From assembly GCA_017940245.1 (NCBI GenBank), contig JAGAYZ010000015.1:98049-162048 (forward strand): a stretch of 64,000 bases of DNA. Direction: 5' to 3'. Made by a program: the position numbers and the translations under genes. The notes below the pieces were generated by a model. That model was not told the origin of the DNA. It did not search any database and saw nothing but the letters and a program-made list of their open reading frames with translations. This stretch comes from Muribaculaceae bacterium. GTDB taxonomy: Bacteria; Bacteroidota; Bacteroidia; Bacteroidales; Muribaculaceae. Below, one piece after another: positions 7,653 to 14,881 of this stretch (the first letter of the stretch is position 1; each line of letters opens with the position of its first letter).

Positions 7653-8672
7653 ATGAATATATACATTGATTTTGACAATTTAAGCTCATACGCAAGCAAA
7701 GGTGGCAGTGATTCTTTTGCGGCATGTAACGAAATGTTGAGAAAGAATTTCAACATTTATTTCACATTCCCAAAAACATCTTTGGAAACCTGTAAAAAGA
7801 AAGTTCGTGAAACTATCATGCCGCTCATAAAGTCACTCACACGTGAACGCGGAAAATCAACTAATAAACCTGAGTGGGATTCAGCATTTCCTGGCCACAA
7901 TTTATCAAAAAACTTCTACGAGGGGCTTACTTCGGAGCAGCTAATGTCGATTTACTGGTTAAATGATGAAAACGCAAAAGCTATGCAAGAGCACGGTAAC
8001 TTGCTTTTTGCTCCAGTAGGTGACGAGTTAAAATCGTTACTCCAGTTGTTTATTGAGGGGAGGGCATATCCAATAAAGAAATACCCAATCCGTAAAATGA
8101 CAGATTGGAGTATAATAGGTTGTAACGCTTCGCCTTGTACTGACATTATCATTATCGATCCATACCTTTTTGCACAATCTGATCTCCTATATGATCTAAA
8201 CGCTTACAAGGTAATATCGGAAGTCGCCAAACGTGTAAAAGGGCAACCCTTAAACATCGTCATTTTCACTAATTACAAATATAACGCAGAAAGTGATAAT
8301 AACTCGGATATTCCAATAACTACTATTCAGCGAAGACTTAAAGAGATAATTAAGGAGCAGTGCGGTGCAGAACCGAATATAACTATCGTAACAATGCCAA
8401 ATAAAGAAGAACATGACCGTACAATCATAACGAATTATAAAGTATTTGTCAGTGGCGACTCGTTTAAGTACTTTAATGATAAGGGTAAAAACGTAAGCCG
8501 TGGACGCTGGTTTGATGTTTGTTCGCTTGCTCATAAAGAGAATCAAGAAATCGTCACAGATTACCTTAAAGACTTGCAAGAAATAATAAAAATTCAAGAA
8601 GAAAAGGGGGTAAAGAATATTTGGGGAGACGAACAATCAAATTTCTTGAATTTTACTTCAAAAGGACATTGA
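7653..8672 (+). CDS. Probable PLD-like effector partner of the ATPase
   Basis: A 339-residue protein of uncertain family. The N-terminus MNIYIDFDNLSSYA has the short acidic start seen in some nuclease folds (NYN/PIN-like), but only by eye. The C-terminal half has TDIIIIDPYLF near residue 165, LNIVIFTNYKY near 196 and HDRTIITNYKVFVSGDSF near 253. The order of a strand ending DPY, a strand ending TNY, then HDR-TNY-SGDSF resembles phospholipase D-like domains in defence proteins, so a nuclease or similar effector is inferred. The ATG at 7653 is used; a TTG at 7647 overlaps the ATPase stop. The coupling to the ATPase gene suggests a two-component sensor-effector module. It could be another fold; confidence in the gene is high and in the function low. 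Confidence 0.6.
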   Translation: MNIYIDFDNLSSYASKGGSDSFAACNEMLRKNFNIYFTFPKTSLETCKKKVRETIMPLIKSLTRERGKSTNKPEWDSAFPGHNLSKNFYEGLTSEQLMSIYWLNDENAKAMQEHGNLLFAPVGDELKSLLQLFIEGRAYPIKKYPIRKMTDWSIIGCNASPCTDIIIIDPYLFAQSDLLYDLNAYKVISEVAKRVKGQPLNIVIFTNYKYNAESDNNSDIPITTIQRRLKEIIKEQCGAEPNITIVTMPNKEEHDRTIITNYKVFVSGDSFKYFNDKGKNVSRGRWFDVCSLAHKENQEIVTDYLKDLQEIIKIQEEKGVKNIWGDEQSNFLNFTSKGH

Positions 8673-8682
8673 ATATTTTTGA

Positions 8683-8703
8683 TTGCGAACATAGCGTTCG
8701 CAA
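8683..8703. promoter_or_regulatory. Palindromic operator, copy 3 (one mismatch)
   Basis: Arms TTGCGAACA (8683-8691) and CGTTCGCAA (8695-8703) around TAG, with one base changed from copies 1 and 2. It too ends 8 bases before a TAACTTTG box (8712-8719), although the 8 bases between differ from the other copies, so the palindrome and box are conserved while the spacer is not. Confidence 0.8.
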
Positions 8704-8711
8704 AGGGGTGA

Positions 8712-8719
8712 TAACTTTG
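8712..8719 (+). promoter_or_regulatory. -7 box (TAACTTTG) for third island unit
   Basis: TAACTTTG directly after operator copy 3. Transcription should begin near 8726, so the ATG at 8724 cannot be the start of translation; the next in-frame ATG is at 8772. Confidence 0.65.
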
Positions 8720-8736
8720 CAGCGTGAATGATGAGT

Positions 8737-8753
8737 TCACCATTTTGTTTAAC
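8737..8753 (+). repeat. 17-base leader repeat, copy 1
   Basis: TCACCATTTTGTTTAAC in the probable 5' leader of the gene at 8772. The identical 17-mer lies at 9496-9512 in front of the small acidic gene. Confidence 0.6.
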
Positions 8754-8771
8754 TCTAAAAATCGTTTCGAT

Positions 8772-9494
8772 ATGTGTTACTTTCTGTGTTATCACCCCGA
8801 GAATGATACGCTGAGCGTAGAAATAACCCGAAAAGGGCATGTGCTGTTCACCTCATACGAGGATAAGGGCGAGGCTGCCAGCAAACCGGCTTTTATGGTT
8901 CCACGATCAGATTTCAAAGTCCATATTAAAACGAACTTTGACTTTGGCAAGGCAAGTTATTTTAAGGTGTATATCCACATTGGCGAGGCATTGCAAATCA
9001 ACATCTCAGATGTGGTGTCTTACTATTGTTATCGTCCAGCTAATCCTTGCACCGCCAGATTCAATCCAGAGACCAAGACCGAGAGCTGGCTTGAGGCTTT
9101 CGAGTTGATATGTGACGTTTATAACAATCAGGACGTATGGCAGGAGAACGAACTGCTTAATAATCTGGAGGAACTTGAAACGCTGCTGCTGGAGAAAACC
9201 GACAATTTCATGTTTTCTCCATGGAACAAGAAATTGCTGTCGCCCAGCGAAGATGTTGTGATTGAATACAAGAGCCACATCTTCAAGTACATCCTTGACT
9301 GTGCCAAGGACAATGGGCTGAACAGAATTGACTTTATTTCAACCGCCCTGATGAAGATTGCCATGAAGCTTTTCCCTTTGTTTGTAAAGTCGTACAAGCA
9401 ATCCAAGTCGCAAGACCTTTTGAAGAGCATTGATACTATTTACATGTTTTTCAAGGAAGAATATTGCCTGAACATGCTTGTGCAAACCTTATAA
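8772..9494 (+). CDS. Island protein of unknown function
   Basis: A 240-residue protein (MCYFLCYHPENDTLS...) that I do not recognise. The first half reads as beta-rich, with KPAFMVPRSDFKVHI and ASYFKVYIHIGEALQINISDV. The second half is helical and ends FVKSYKQSKSQDLLKSIDTI and YMFFKEEYCLNMLVQTL. No signal peptide, membrane segment or catalytic motif is evident. It is the first gene under operator copy 3, so it belongs to the same probable WYL regulon as the LOTUS and ATPase genes. The start at 8772 is chosen because the ATG at 8724 lies at or before the expected transcription start. Confidence 0.75.
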   Translation: MCYFLCYHPENDTLSVEITRKGHVLFTSYEDKGEAASKPAFMVPRSDFKVHIKTNFDFGKASYFKVYIHIGEALQINISDVVSYYCYRPANPCTARFNPETKTESWLEAFELICDVYNNQDVWQENELLNNLEELETLLLEKTDNFMFSPWNKKLLSPSEDVVIEYKSHIFKYILDCAKDNGLNRIDFISTALMKIAMKLFPLFVKSYKQSKSQDLLKSIDTIYMFFKEEYCLNMLVQTL

Positions 9495-9495
9495 C

Positions 9496-9512
9496 TCACC
9501 ATTTTGTTTAAC
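9496..9512 (+). repeat. 17-base leader repeat, copy 2
   Basis: TCACCATTTTGTTTAAC, identical to 8737-8753, ending 11 bases before the ATG of the small acidic gene. Two exact copies in two successive gene leaders suggest a shared RNA-level or DNA-level signal. Confidence 0.6.
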
Positions 9513-9523
9513 CTTTAGATTTA

Positions 9524-9685
9524 ATGACTATGGCTTTTGAAGACGACATGATTGATGCAGGGTTCAACGACGCTGAAGATTATCTGGAATATCTCATGGA
9601 TGAGGGCGACCGCGTGATGCAACGCCTCATCGATGAAGAAGACCGGTGGCATTATGATGAAAACTATGAGAGCTGGGAAGAATAG
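9524..9685 (+). CDS. Small acidic island protein
   Basis: A 53-residue open reading frame, MTMAFEDDMIDAGFNDAEDY then LEYLMDEGDRVMQRLIDEED and RWHYDENYESWEE. It is strikingly acidic (Asp and Glu make up over a third of residues) with aromatic residues at the end. It starts 29 bases after the preceding gene's stop and shares that gene's 17-base leader motif. Function unknown. Small acidic proteins in such settings can be partners, inhibitors or DNA mimics, but nothing in the sequence proves this. A second ATG at 9530 would shorten it by two residues. Confidence 0.65.
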   Translation: MTMAFEDDMIDAGFNDAEDYLEYLMDEGDRVMQRLIDEEDRWHYDENYESWEE

Positions 9686-9709
9686 CTGTTATTCTTTGAC
9701 TTGACTAAT

Positions 9710-9753
9710 AAAGGTGGGTTCTGCGCATTTCACAACTTATGGAACTCACCTTT
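9710..9753. other. Hairpin between small acidic gene and next island gene
   Basis: AAAGGTGGGTTC (9710-9721) pairs with GAACTCACCTTT (9742-9753) with one G-U pair and a 20-base loop. There is no U-run after it, so it is not a classic terminator; it may attenuate or stabilise the transcript. Confidence 0.4.
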
Positions 9754-9790
9754 AAGAACTGATTAATTGTTGAATTTGCTTTGAAACTTT

Positions 9791-10630
9791 ATGTGTCATT
9801 ACATCACCAATTTCAATCGTAAAAGACTGTTCTCGCTGATACCGTTTAAGGTGTTGCTGGACTGCAAGTTTGAAGGAGAAGTATATAAAGGCAGCACTCC
9901 ATTTTGGCTGAACAAGATTGAAGTAGCCAAATTGCTTGCCTACCAGGAGTATTGCAAGAATCCAGGTCTGTTCCTCTCGCGATACAAGCAATACATCGAC
10001 TTAAACCGCAACCATCACTTCACTCGCTATGATGTGCCACCGGCATACCATAGTAATCCGCGTTGCGAAAACCTTCGCAGCAGCTACACATATATTGTGG
10101 TGCCTGAACAAATCAAAGAAAAAGGTGCCGAAGTAATCAAGCAATACAAGGAATTCGTGCGTGAGAATTACGACTTGATTGAGCGTGGCAAGACCGAAGT
10201 GCTGGAGTTCCGCATCAATGCCAAGTTTCAAGTGAAAACCAAACTGATTCAAGGCAGCCGTCCCAACAGCGGTATAACAGATGTCGATATTGAGCATATT
10301 GATGTTGAACAATGCATTAAAGAGAAAGTGACTGAACTCAGGGAATGGATAAAAGGAGATTCAAGTAAATTCAATATTATAAAAAAGTTTGGTCGCCAAA
10401 CATACAAGATAGAAAAATCAGGTTATGACGAGCCTTTTATCATGTTAAGATATACTGATAAATATATTCGAGAGGTGCTTAAGGAATTCAATGACAATTT
10501 CAAACAGCCGCTGATAGATTTATTCAACAGTTACTATGAAGCCACCAGCGGTGAGGAAAAGAGTGCGATTGAAAGCGACATTCTTGACCAACTGGGTTTC
10601 CATCCTTGCACGAAATGCGCAGCCAATTAG
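9791..10630 (+). CDS. Island protein with conserved-looking His/Cys motifs, function unknown
   Basis: A 279-residue protein, MCHYITNFNRKRLFSLIPF at the start. Notable segments are RYKQYIDLNRNHHFTRYDVP, PAYHSNPRCENLRSSYTYIV (about residues 70-110) and the end LGFHPCTKCAAN. The paired His/Cys positions (NHH, YH, RC, FHPC, KC) suggest metal binding, but this is inference. The centre is charged and helical. No membrane segment or known enzyme motif was seen. It follows the small acidic gene by about 105 bases with a hairpin between, and has no full copy of the island operator, so it may be read from the third unit or from its own weak promoter. Confidence 0.7.
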   Translation: MCHYITNFNRKRLFSLIPFKVLLDCKFEGEVYKGSTPFWLNKIEVAKLLAYQEYCKNPGLFLSRYKQYIDLNRNHHFTRYDVPPAYHSNPRCENLRSSYTYIVVPEQIKEKGAEVIKQYKEFVRENYDLIERGKTEVLEFRINAKFQVKTKLIQGSRPNSGITDVDIEHIDVEQCIKEKVTELREWIKGDSSKFNIIKKFGRQTYKIEKSGYDEPFIMLRYTDKYIREVLKEFNDNFKQPLIDLFNSYYEATSGEEKSAIESDILDQLGFHPCTKCAAN

Positions 10631-10695
10631 AAATGTTTTATAATGATGCGGTGAATAATAAATTAACAAAATAAATACTCTATAATCAAAATACC

Positions 10696-11592
10696 ATGAA
10701 AAAGTTGAAACCGAAGAGAATTGACTGGTATCTGTTAGGAATTTGTCTTGTGTTTGTGCTATGTTGGTTGGTGCCATCTTTGATTGATACCAACAACTAC
10801 ATGCAGCATCCCGACATAAGAATCACCCATGATAATTGCCATTTAGTGAAAATGAAAGAAGCCATTGAGAAAATGGGGTGGGTATCAGCAACTTGTCGAT
10901 ATTTTCTCATTTATTGTGCCGGATGTCTGGTTTTCATCTTTCTTCCATTCAGCATTGCCGCCCGTTGGTTATTATATATCCGGCGACATTTGAAGTCGTG
11001 GATGCAAATACTACTTTTGACACTCGTCATTGCCTCTGCAATTGTCATCATTTGTATTGACCCTTGGTATTTTTTATATGCCTATTTGCTCGTCTGGGCA
11101 ATTGATATTATATTTGTGGTTGTTAAACTTATTATGTATATATATTGTCGAAAGAAATACTTCATGAAGATTACAAAGAAATCGATAGGGAGAATTGTGT
11201 TGGGGTTTGCAATTGCCTGTGTGGCTGTCAAGGCTGCGGCTTGCCCCGATGACGGCTCCATCGAGCGAGACCATCACACAGGCCGTGTCCTTATCATCGC
11301 CGCCCTCGTCATTGCTTTGGCATCATTGGCAACAAGCGCATGGAAAAGACTGGGGAAAACAGTCCGTTACCTCGTTCTCTCATTCGGGGTCTTGATTGCC
11401 TTCAATCTGGCAGTCGTTGGCATGTTGTATCTCAGTCAGGAAGCCACCGACATCAACGAATCCACTTTGCTTGACGTGGCAATCTATGGCATTGTTTTGC
11501 TACCAGTCATCGACATTGCAGGGATGGCACTCGTCTTACATCTATGGTACAAACACCGCATAACCCACAATCAGCAATTGAAAAATTCATAA
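10696..11592 (+). CDS. Polytopic membrane protein of unknown function
   Basis: A 298-residue hydrophobic protein with about seven or eight likely membrane segments, near residues 10-32, 70-92, 100-120, 125-147, 168-185, 195-212, 221-242 and 255-275. A short Cys/Asp/His-containing loop (ACPDDGSIERDHH) lies near residue 182. I recognise no family. It is the last gene of the accessory island, 65 bases after the preceding gene and in the same direction. In defence islands such proteins sometimes act as membrane-damaging effectors, but here that is only a possibility. It could equally be an unrelated passenger. Confidence 0.7.
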   Translation: MKKLKPKRIDWYLLGICLVFVLCWLVPSLIDTNNYMQHPDIRITHDNCHLVKMKEAIEKMGWVSATCRYFLIYCAGCLVFIFLPFSIAARWLLYIRRHLKSWMQILLLTLVIASAIVIICIDPWYFLYAYLLVWAIDIIFVVVKLIMYIYCRKKYFMKITKKSIGRIVLGFAIACVAVKAAACPDDGSIERDHHTGRVLIIAALVIALASLATSAWKRLGKTVRYLVLSFGVLIAFNLAVVGMLYLSQEATDINESTLLDVAIYGIVLLPVIDIAGMALVLHLWYKHRITHNQQLKNS

Positions 11593-11603
11593 CGCCGACC
11601 TAT

Positions 11604-11759
11604 GGGCCGAAGCTTCTTTCGTCTGGAAATGAAAATAAAAACCGTTTTTCTTTTCATTTCGCTCACTTATTAGTAACGTTGACCCTTAGGTCAAAGTTAC
11701 TTTCACGCTCGGAAATATTCAAATAAATTTGATTTTTCACTCGCTTATTCGTAACTTTG
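11604..11759 (+). repeat. Two tandem copies of a hairpin-plus-promoter repeat
   Basis: Two units of about 80 bases follow one another. Each has a GACC/GGTC-like head, a TTCTTTCG or TTACTTTC stretch, an A/T hairpin (for example CAAATAAATTTG at 11729-11740), then CTC(A/G)CTTATT and a GTAAC-TTG tail. Only the second copy ends in a clean -7 box (TAACTTTG, 11752-11759). A third copy is at 14773-14852. The repeats form the 220-base gap between the island and the butyrate genes. Confidence 0.6.
11752..11759 (+). promoter_or_regulatory. -7 box (TAACTTTG) for ptb-buk
   Basis: TAACTTTG, about 54 bases before the phosphate butyryltransferase ATG, at the end of the tandem repeat. Confidence 0.65.
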
Positions 11760-11812
11760 CACCCTGAAACGAAACCATAAATAAACCATAAAGCTAAACT
11801 ATATTAACCGAC

Positions 11813-12712
11813 ATGACTATCAAAAATTTTGACGATTTGATTAAGCATCTCGCCGAGCGGGGTGTGAGAAAACGCGTAGCAGTAGTATGGGCATCCGACG
11901 AGTCAACACAAGAAGCCGTGGCTCGTGCTCTGAGTGAAGGATTTGTAGAGGCTATCTTCGTGGGCTGCCGCGAGCAACTCGAGCAACTCGATGCACTCAA
12001 GGCTCACAGCGAGCACATCTCTTATGTCGATACCGACGACCGTGACGAGGCTGCTCGTCTGGCAGTGGCGCTGGTGCGTGAAGGCAAGGCCGACATCTTG
12101 ATGAAAGGCCTCATCAACACCGACAATCTGCTGCACGCAGTGCTTAACAAGGAAACTGGCATCCTGCCCCGCGGCAACGTGCTCACCCATGTTACCACAG
12201 CACAGATTCCCGGTTACGAACGCCTGTTGCTCTTCAGCGACGCCGCCGTTATCCCCTATCCCACTCACGAGCAGCGCATCCAGCAGGTGCGCTACATCGT
12301 GGCCATGTGCCATGCCATGGGCGTTGCCGAACCCAAGGTTTCGCTCATCCACTGCAGTGAGAAAGTCAACGAGAAGTTCTTCCCGTTCACAGTGGGTTAC
12401 AAGGAAATCGCACAGATGGCAAAGGACGGCGAATTCGGTCCTTGCATCGTAGACGGTCCACTCGACATCAAGACATCATGCAACCTGCACAGCATGGAAA
12501 CAAAAGGCATCGACTCGCCCATCCGCGGTGAGAGCAATGCCGTTATCTTCCCCGACATCGAAGCCGGCAACGTCTTCTACAAGACGCTCACCTGCTTCAC
12601 CGGCACCGAGACTGCAGGCATCCTGCAAGGCACTATGGCACCCGTGGTGACCCCGTCGCGCAGCGACAGTGGCCCCTGCAAGTTCTATAGCTTGGCCGTG
12701 GCTGCACTCTAA
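11813..12712 (+). CDS. ptb: Phosphate butyryltransferase (phosphate acyltransferase family)
   Basis: A 299-residue cytoplasmic enzyme of the PTA/PTB family. It would convert butyryl-CoA and phosphate to butyryl phosphate and CoA. Visible family segments include ADILMKGLINTDNLLHAVLN near residue 99, the serine- and glycine-rich end TETAGILQGTMAPVVTPSRS near 265, and SDAAVIPYPTHEQR near 142. Its length fits Ptb (about 300 aa) rather than the longer Pta. The gene order ptb then buk, 61 bases apart and in one direction, strongly supports the butyrate rather than acetate branch, although related enzymes accept branched or other short acyl groups. Confidence 0.9.
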   Translation: MTIKNFDDLIKHLAERGVRKRVAVVWASDESTQEAVARALSEGFVEAIFVGCREQLEQLDALKAHSEHISYVDTDDRDEAARLAVALVREGKADILMKGLINTDNLLHAVLNKETGILPRGNVLTHVTTAQIPGYERLLLFSDAAVIPYPTHEQRIQQVRYIVAMCHAMGVAEPKVSLIHCSEKVNEKFFPFTVGYKEIAQMAKDGEFGPCIVDGPLDIKTSCNLHSMETKGIDSPIRGESNAVIFPDIEAGNVFYKTLTCFTGTETAGILQGTMAPVVTPSRSDSGPCKFYSLAVAAL

Positions 12713-12773
12713 TGCCGCATCACAGCATGGAAGACTACATATACTTTATTAACACAACTAATTAAGAAGCAAA

Positions 12774-13838
12774 ATGCAGATTCTAGTTATCAATCCTGGA
12801 TCCACATCAACTAAAATAGCCGTCTATAACGACGAGAAATGCACTTTCAAGAAAGGGCTTACCCACTCGGTAGAAGAACTGGCTCCCTACAAGGCTGTCG
12901 TCGACCAGCACGAGTTCCGCAAAGACCTCATCGTCAAGGAACTCAAAGAAGCTGGCGTCGACATGAAATTTGATGCCGTGGTGGCCCGCGGTGGATTGCT
13001 CAAACCCATCCCCGGCGGCACCTATCGTGTGAACGACGCCATGATCAATGACGTGCGCACCAGCGAGCATCACCATGCCAGCGACCTGGGTTGCATCATT
13101 GCCCGTGAGATTGCCAAGAACATCGACGGGTGCGACGCTTTTATCGCCGATCCTGTAGTGGTGGATGAGCTCGACGACCATGCCCGCGTGTGCGGTTCAC
13201 CTCTCATGCAGCGTGTGAGCATCTGGCACCCGCTCAACCAGCGTGCCATCGCCCGCCGCTATGCCAAAGAAAACGGCAAGCGCTACGAAGACCTGAACCT
13301 CATTGTTTGCCACTTGGGGGGTGGCGTTTCAATCGCTGCTCACGACCATGGCCGTGGCGTGGATGTGAATAACGCACTCGACGGAGAAGGCCCCATCGCA
13401 CCCGAACGCGCCGGCACCCTGCCCGCAAGCAGCCTGGTCCGCTTGTGCTACAGTGGCAAATACACCCTTGAGGAGACTCTCAAGATGCTCAGCGGCAATG
13501 CCGGTCTGGCTGCCCTGATCGGCACCAACGACATGCGTGAGGTGGAACGTGCAATCAACGAAGACCACAACGAGAAGTACAAGTTCTATGTCGATGCCAT
13601 GATTTACTCCATCGCTAAGAGCATCTGCGCTCTGGGCGCATACTTCTGCGGTAAGGTGGATGCCATTCTGCTCACCGGCGGTATGGCCTACTGGCCCTAC
13701 CTGCGCGACGAAATCAAGCGCCGCGTCGAGTGGGTTGCTCCTGTGCACGTTTATCCTGGCGAAGACGAACTGGAAGCCCTGGCTGGCAACGCTCTGGCTG
13801 TGCTCCGTGGCGAACAGAAAGCCCAGGAATACAAATAA
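12774..13838 (+). CDS. buk: Butyrate kinase
   Basis: A 354-residue ASKHA-fold kinase. It starts MQILVINPGSTSTKIAVYND, the phosphate-1 motif of acetate/butyrate kinases, and carries VCHLGGGVSIAAHDHGRG near residue 178 and LTGGMAYWPYL near 299. It transfers the phosphoryl group of butyryl phosphate to ADP, giving ATP and butyrate. Length and the gap-free pairing with ptb fit butyrate kinase (about 355 aa) rather than acetate kinase (about 400 aa). It shares the ptb promoter at 11752-11759 and ends before a strong bidirectional hairpin. Confidence 0.92.
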   Translation: MQILVINPGSTSTKIAVYNDEKCTFKKGLTHSVEELAPYKAVVDQHEFRKDLIVKELKEAGVDMKFDAVVARGGLLKPIPGGTYRVNDAMINDVRTSEHHHASDLGCIIAREIAKNIDGCDAFIADPVVVDELDDHARVCGSPLMQRVSIWHPLNQRAIARRYAKENGKRYEDLNLIVCHLGGGVSIAAHDHGRGVDVNNALDGEGPIAPERAGTLPASSLVRLCYSGKYTLEETLKMLSGNAGLAALIGTNDMREVERAINEDHNEKYKFYVDAMIYSIAKSICALGAYFCGKVDAILLTGGMAYWPYLRDEIKRRVEWVAPVHVYPGEDELEALAGNALAVLRGEQKAQEYK

Positions 13839-13864
13839 AGCAGTCGCAACACAGCAAATAAAAA

Positions 13865-13911
13865 AGAAGCATCGGTCTTCGACTCGCGTCAGGACTGATG
13901 CTTCTCATTTT
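13865..13911. terminator. Terminator after buk
   Basis: AGAAGCATC (13865-13873) pairs with GATGCTTCT (13897-13905), with extra GTC/GAC pairing inside, followed by CATTTTTAG. It lies between convergent genes, and the A-run on its left could let it work in both directions. Confidence 0.7.
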
Positions 13912-13931
13912 TAGTTTTCTCACACTTAGTC

Positions 13932-14504
13932 TTACGGAAGGAAGATGGCTGTGACCAGCGTCAGGTAGGGCGACAAATGGCCGTCGCGTTCCCATTGCAG
14001 CTCAATGCCTAATAACTCATTCGCACTCTTCACCACATCGAAACCTACCGCCTCAAGCGAGTGGCGCAACTTGTCGGGATGGCGGCAAGGCTTTCCCTCA
14101 ATACGGCTGCATGGCAATGGCCGGCACAATCGGCAACGCCCAGTAAACACACGGCTGCCAGGATGGGCGGCCTCCATTTCGTATAATTTCGGCAACCAGT
14201 CGTCCCACACTTCATCTAACGCACGCTCGATGATTTTCTTGATTTCTTCAGCGCTGTAGGTGCGCATCAACATCTCTTGATCAAAGTTGATTTTGATGCC
14301 AAACAGACGAATTCGGCCGAACCCGGCCACGCAATCGTCACCGTCAGAAGCAAGTGGCGGACATCCCCACACCTTACCGTAGTTTCTACACTCAGCGCAA
14401 TAACCTTGAACTCGCTTGGCATCGCGGTACTGCGCCACATAGGTGGCGGCATCCAATGTCGCTTCGGTTTTAGTTACTATAAACATTTCAGCAAAGTTGC
14501 TCAT
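13932..14504 (-). CDS. DUF2284 predicted metal-binding protein
   Basis: A 190-residue cytoplasmic protein. Cysteine motifs stand out: CAECRNYGKVWGCPPLA near residue 36 and GRCRLCRPLPCSRIEGKPC near 122, matching DUF2284 proteins (predicted metal or iron-sulfur binding, function unknown). The rest includes EVWDDWLPKLYEMEAAHPGS. It is convergent with buk across the terminator at 13865-13911. The small DUF6440 gene lies upstream on the same strand, 18 bases away, so the two may be one operon. Confidence 0.8.
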   Translation of the reverse strand: MSNFAEMFIVTKTEATLDAATYVAQYRDAKRVQGYCAECRNYGKVWGCPPLASDGDDCVAGFGRIRLFGIKINFDQEMLMRTYSAEEIKKIIERALDEVWDDWLPKLYEMEAAHPGSRVFTGRCRLCRPLPCSRIEGKPCRHPDKLRHSLEAVGFDVVKSANELLGIELQWERDGHLSPYLTLVTAIFLP

Positions 14505-14522
14505 TGAAGGCCTTCTTGTTCA

Positions 14523-14717
14523 CTACTCGTCGATGATGTTTTTAGTGACGATTGGTTTCCCATTTTCGTCAATCAGTGGAGTTAGCCCACCGGCGTATCC
14601 GGCCTGCGCAAAAACAAACAGATAATTTACGCCTGTTTTGGTGTCAACGATAATGGCGGTTCCTTTAATAAAGCCTTCGGCCTCTCTCCATACGAATCTT
14701 TTGGGTTCTTTTTTCAT
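14523..14717 (-). CDS. DUF6440-type small protein
   Basis: A 64-residue protein beginning MKKEPKRFVWREAEGF. The core GVNYLFVFAQAGYAGGLTPL followed by IDENGKPIV is the hallmark of DUF6440 proteins, whose role is unknown; GGLTPLxDxxGKP is the conserved part. No signal peptide is seen. It precedes the DUF2284 gene on the same strand. Confidence 0.75.
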   Translation of the reverse strand: MKKEPKRFVWREAEGFIKGTAIIVDTKTGVNYLFVFAQAGYAGGLTPLIDENGKPIVTKNIIDE

Positions 14718-14772
14718 AAATCTTGAGAATTAAAGATATGATTTGCAACCGCAAAGTTAAACAATTATTCTT

Positions 14773-14852
14773 TATGAACCTTTGGCCGAAATTACTTTCG
14801 TTCGGAAAAGCCCAAATAAATTTGGCTTTTCGCTCAGTTATTAGTAATTTTG
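14773..14852 (+). repeat. Hairpin-plus-promoter repeat, third copy
   Basis: Same layout as 11604-11759: ACCTTTGGCCGAAATTACTT, a hairpin centred on CCAAATAAATTTGG (14814-14825 region), CGCTCAGTTATTAG, and a -7 box. The match to copy 2 is clear over about 80 bases. Confidence 0.6.
14845..14852 (+). promoter_or_regulatory. -7 box (TAATTTTG) for PASTA gene
   Basis: TAATTTTG, 30-37 bases before the GTG start at 14882, at the end of the third repeat copy. Confidence 0.6.
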
Positions 14853-14881
14853 CAAATTACTTGTGATAAAGTATAATAACT

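Noticed and set aside
8724-8771. Start at 8724 for the third-unit gene
   Set aside because: The -7 box at 8712-8719 puts the transcription start at about 8726, so this ATG would not be in the mRNA.
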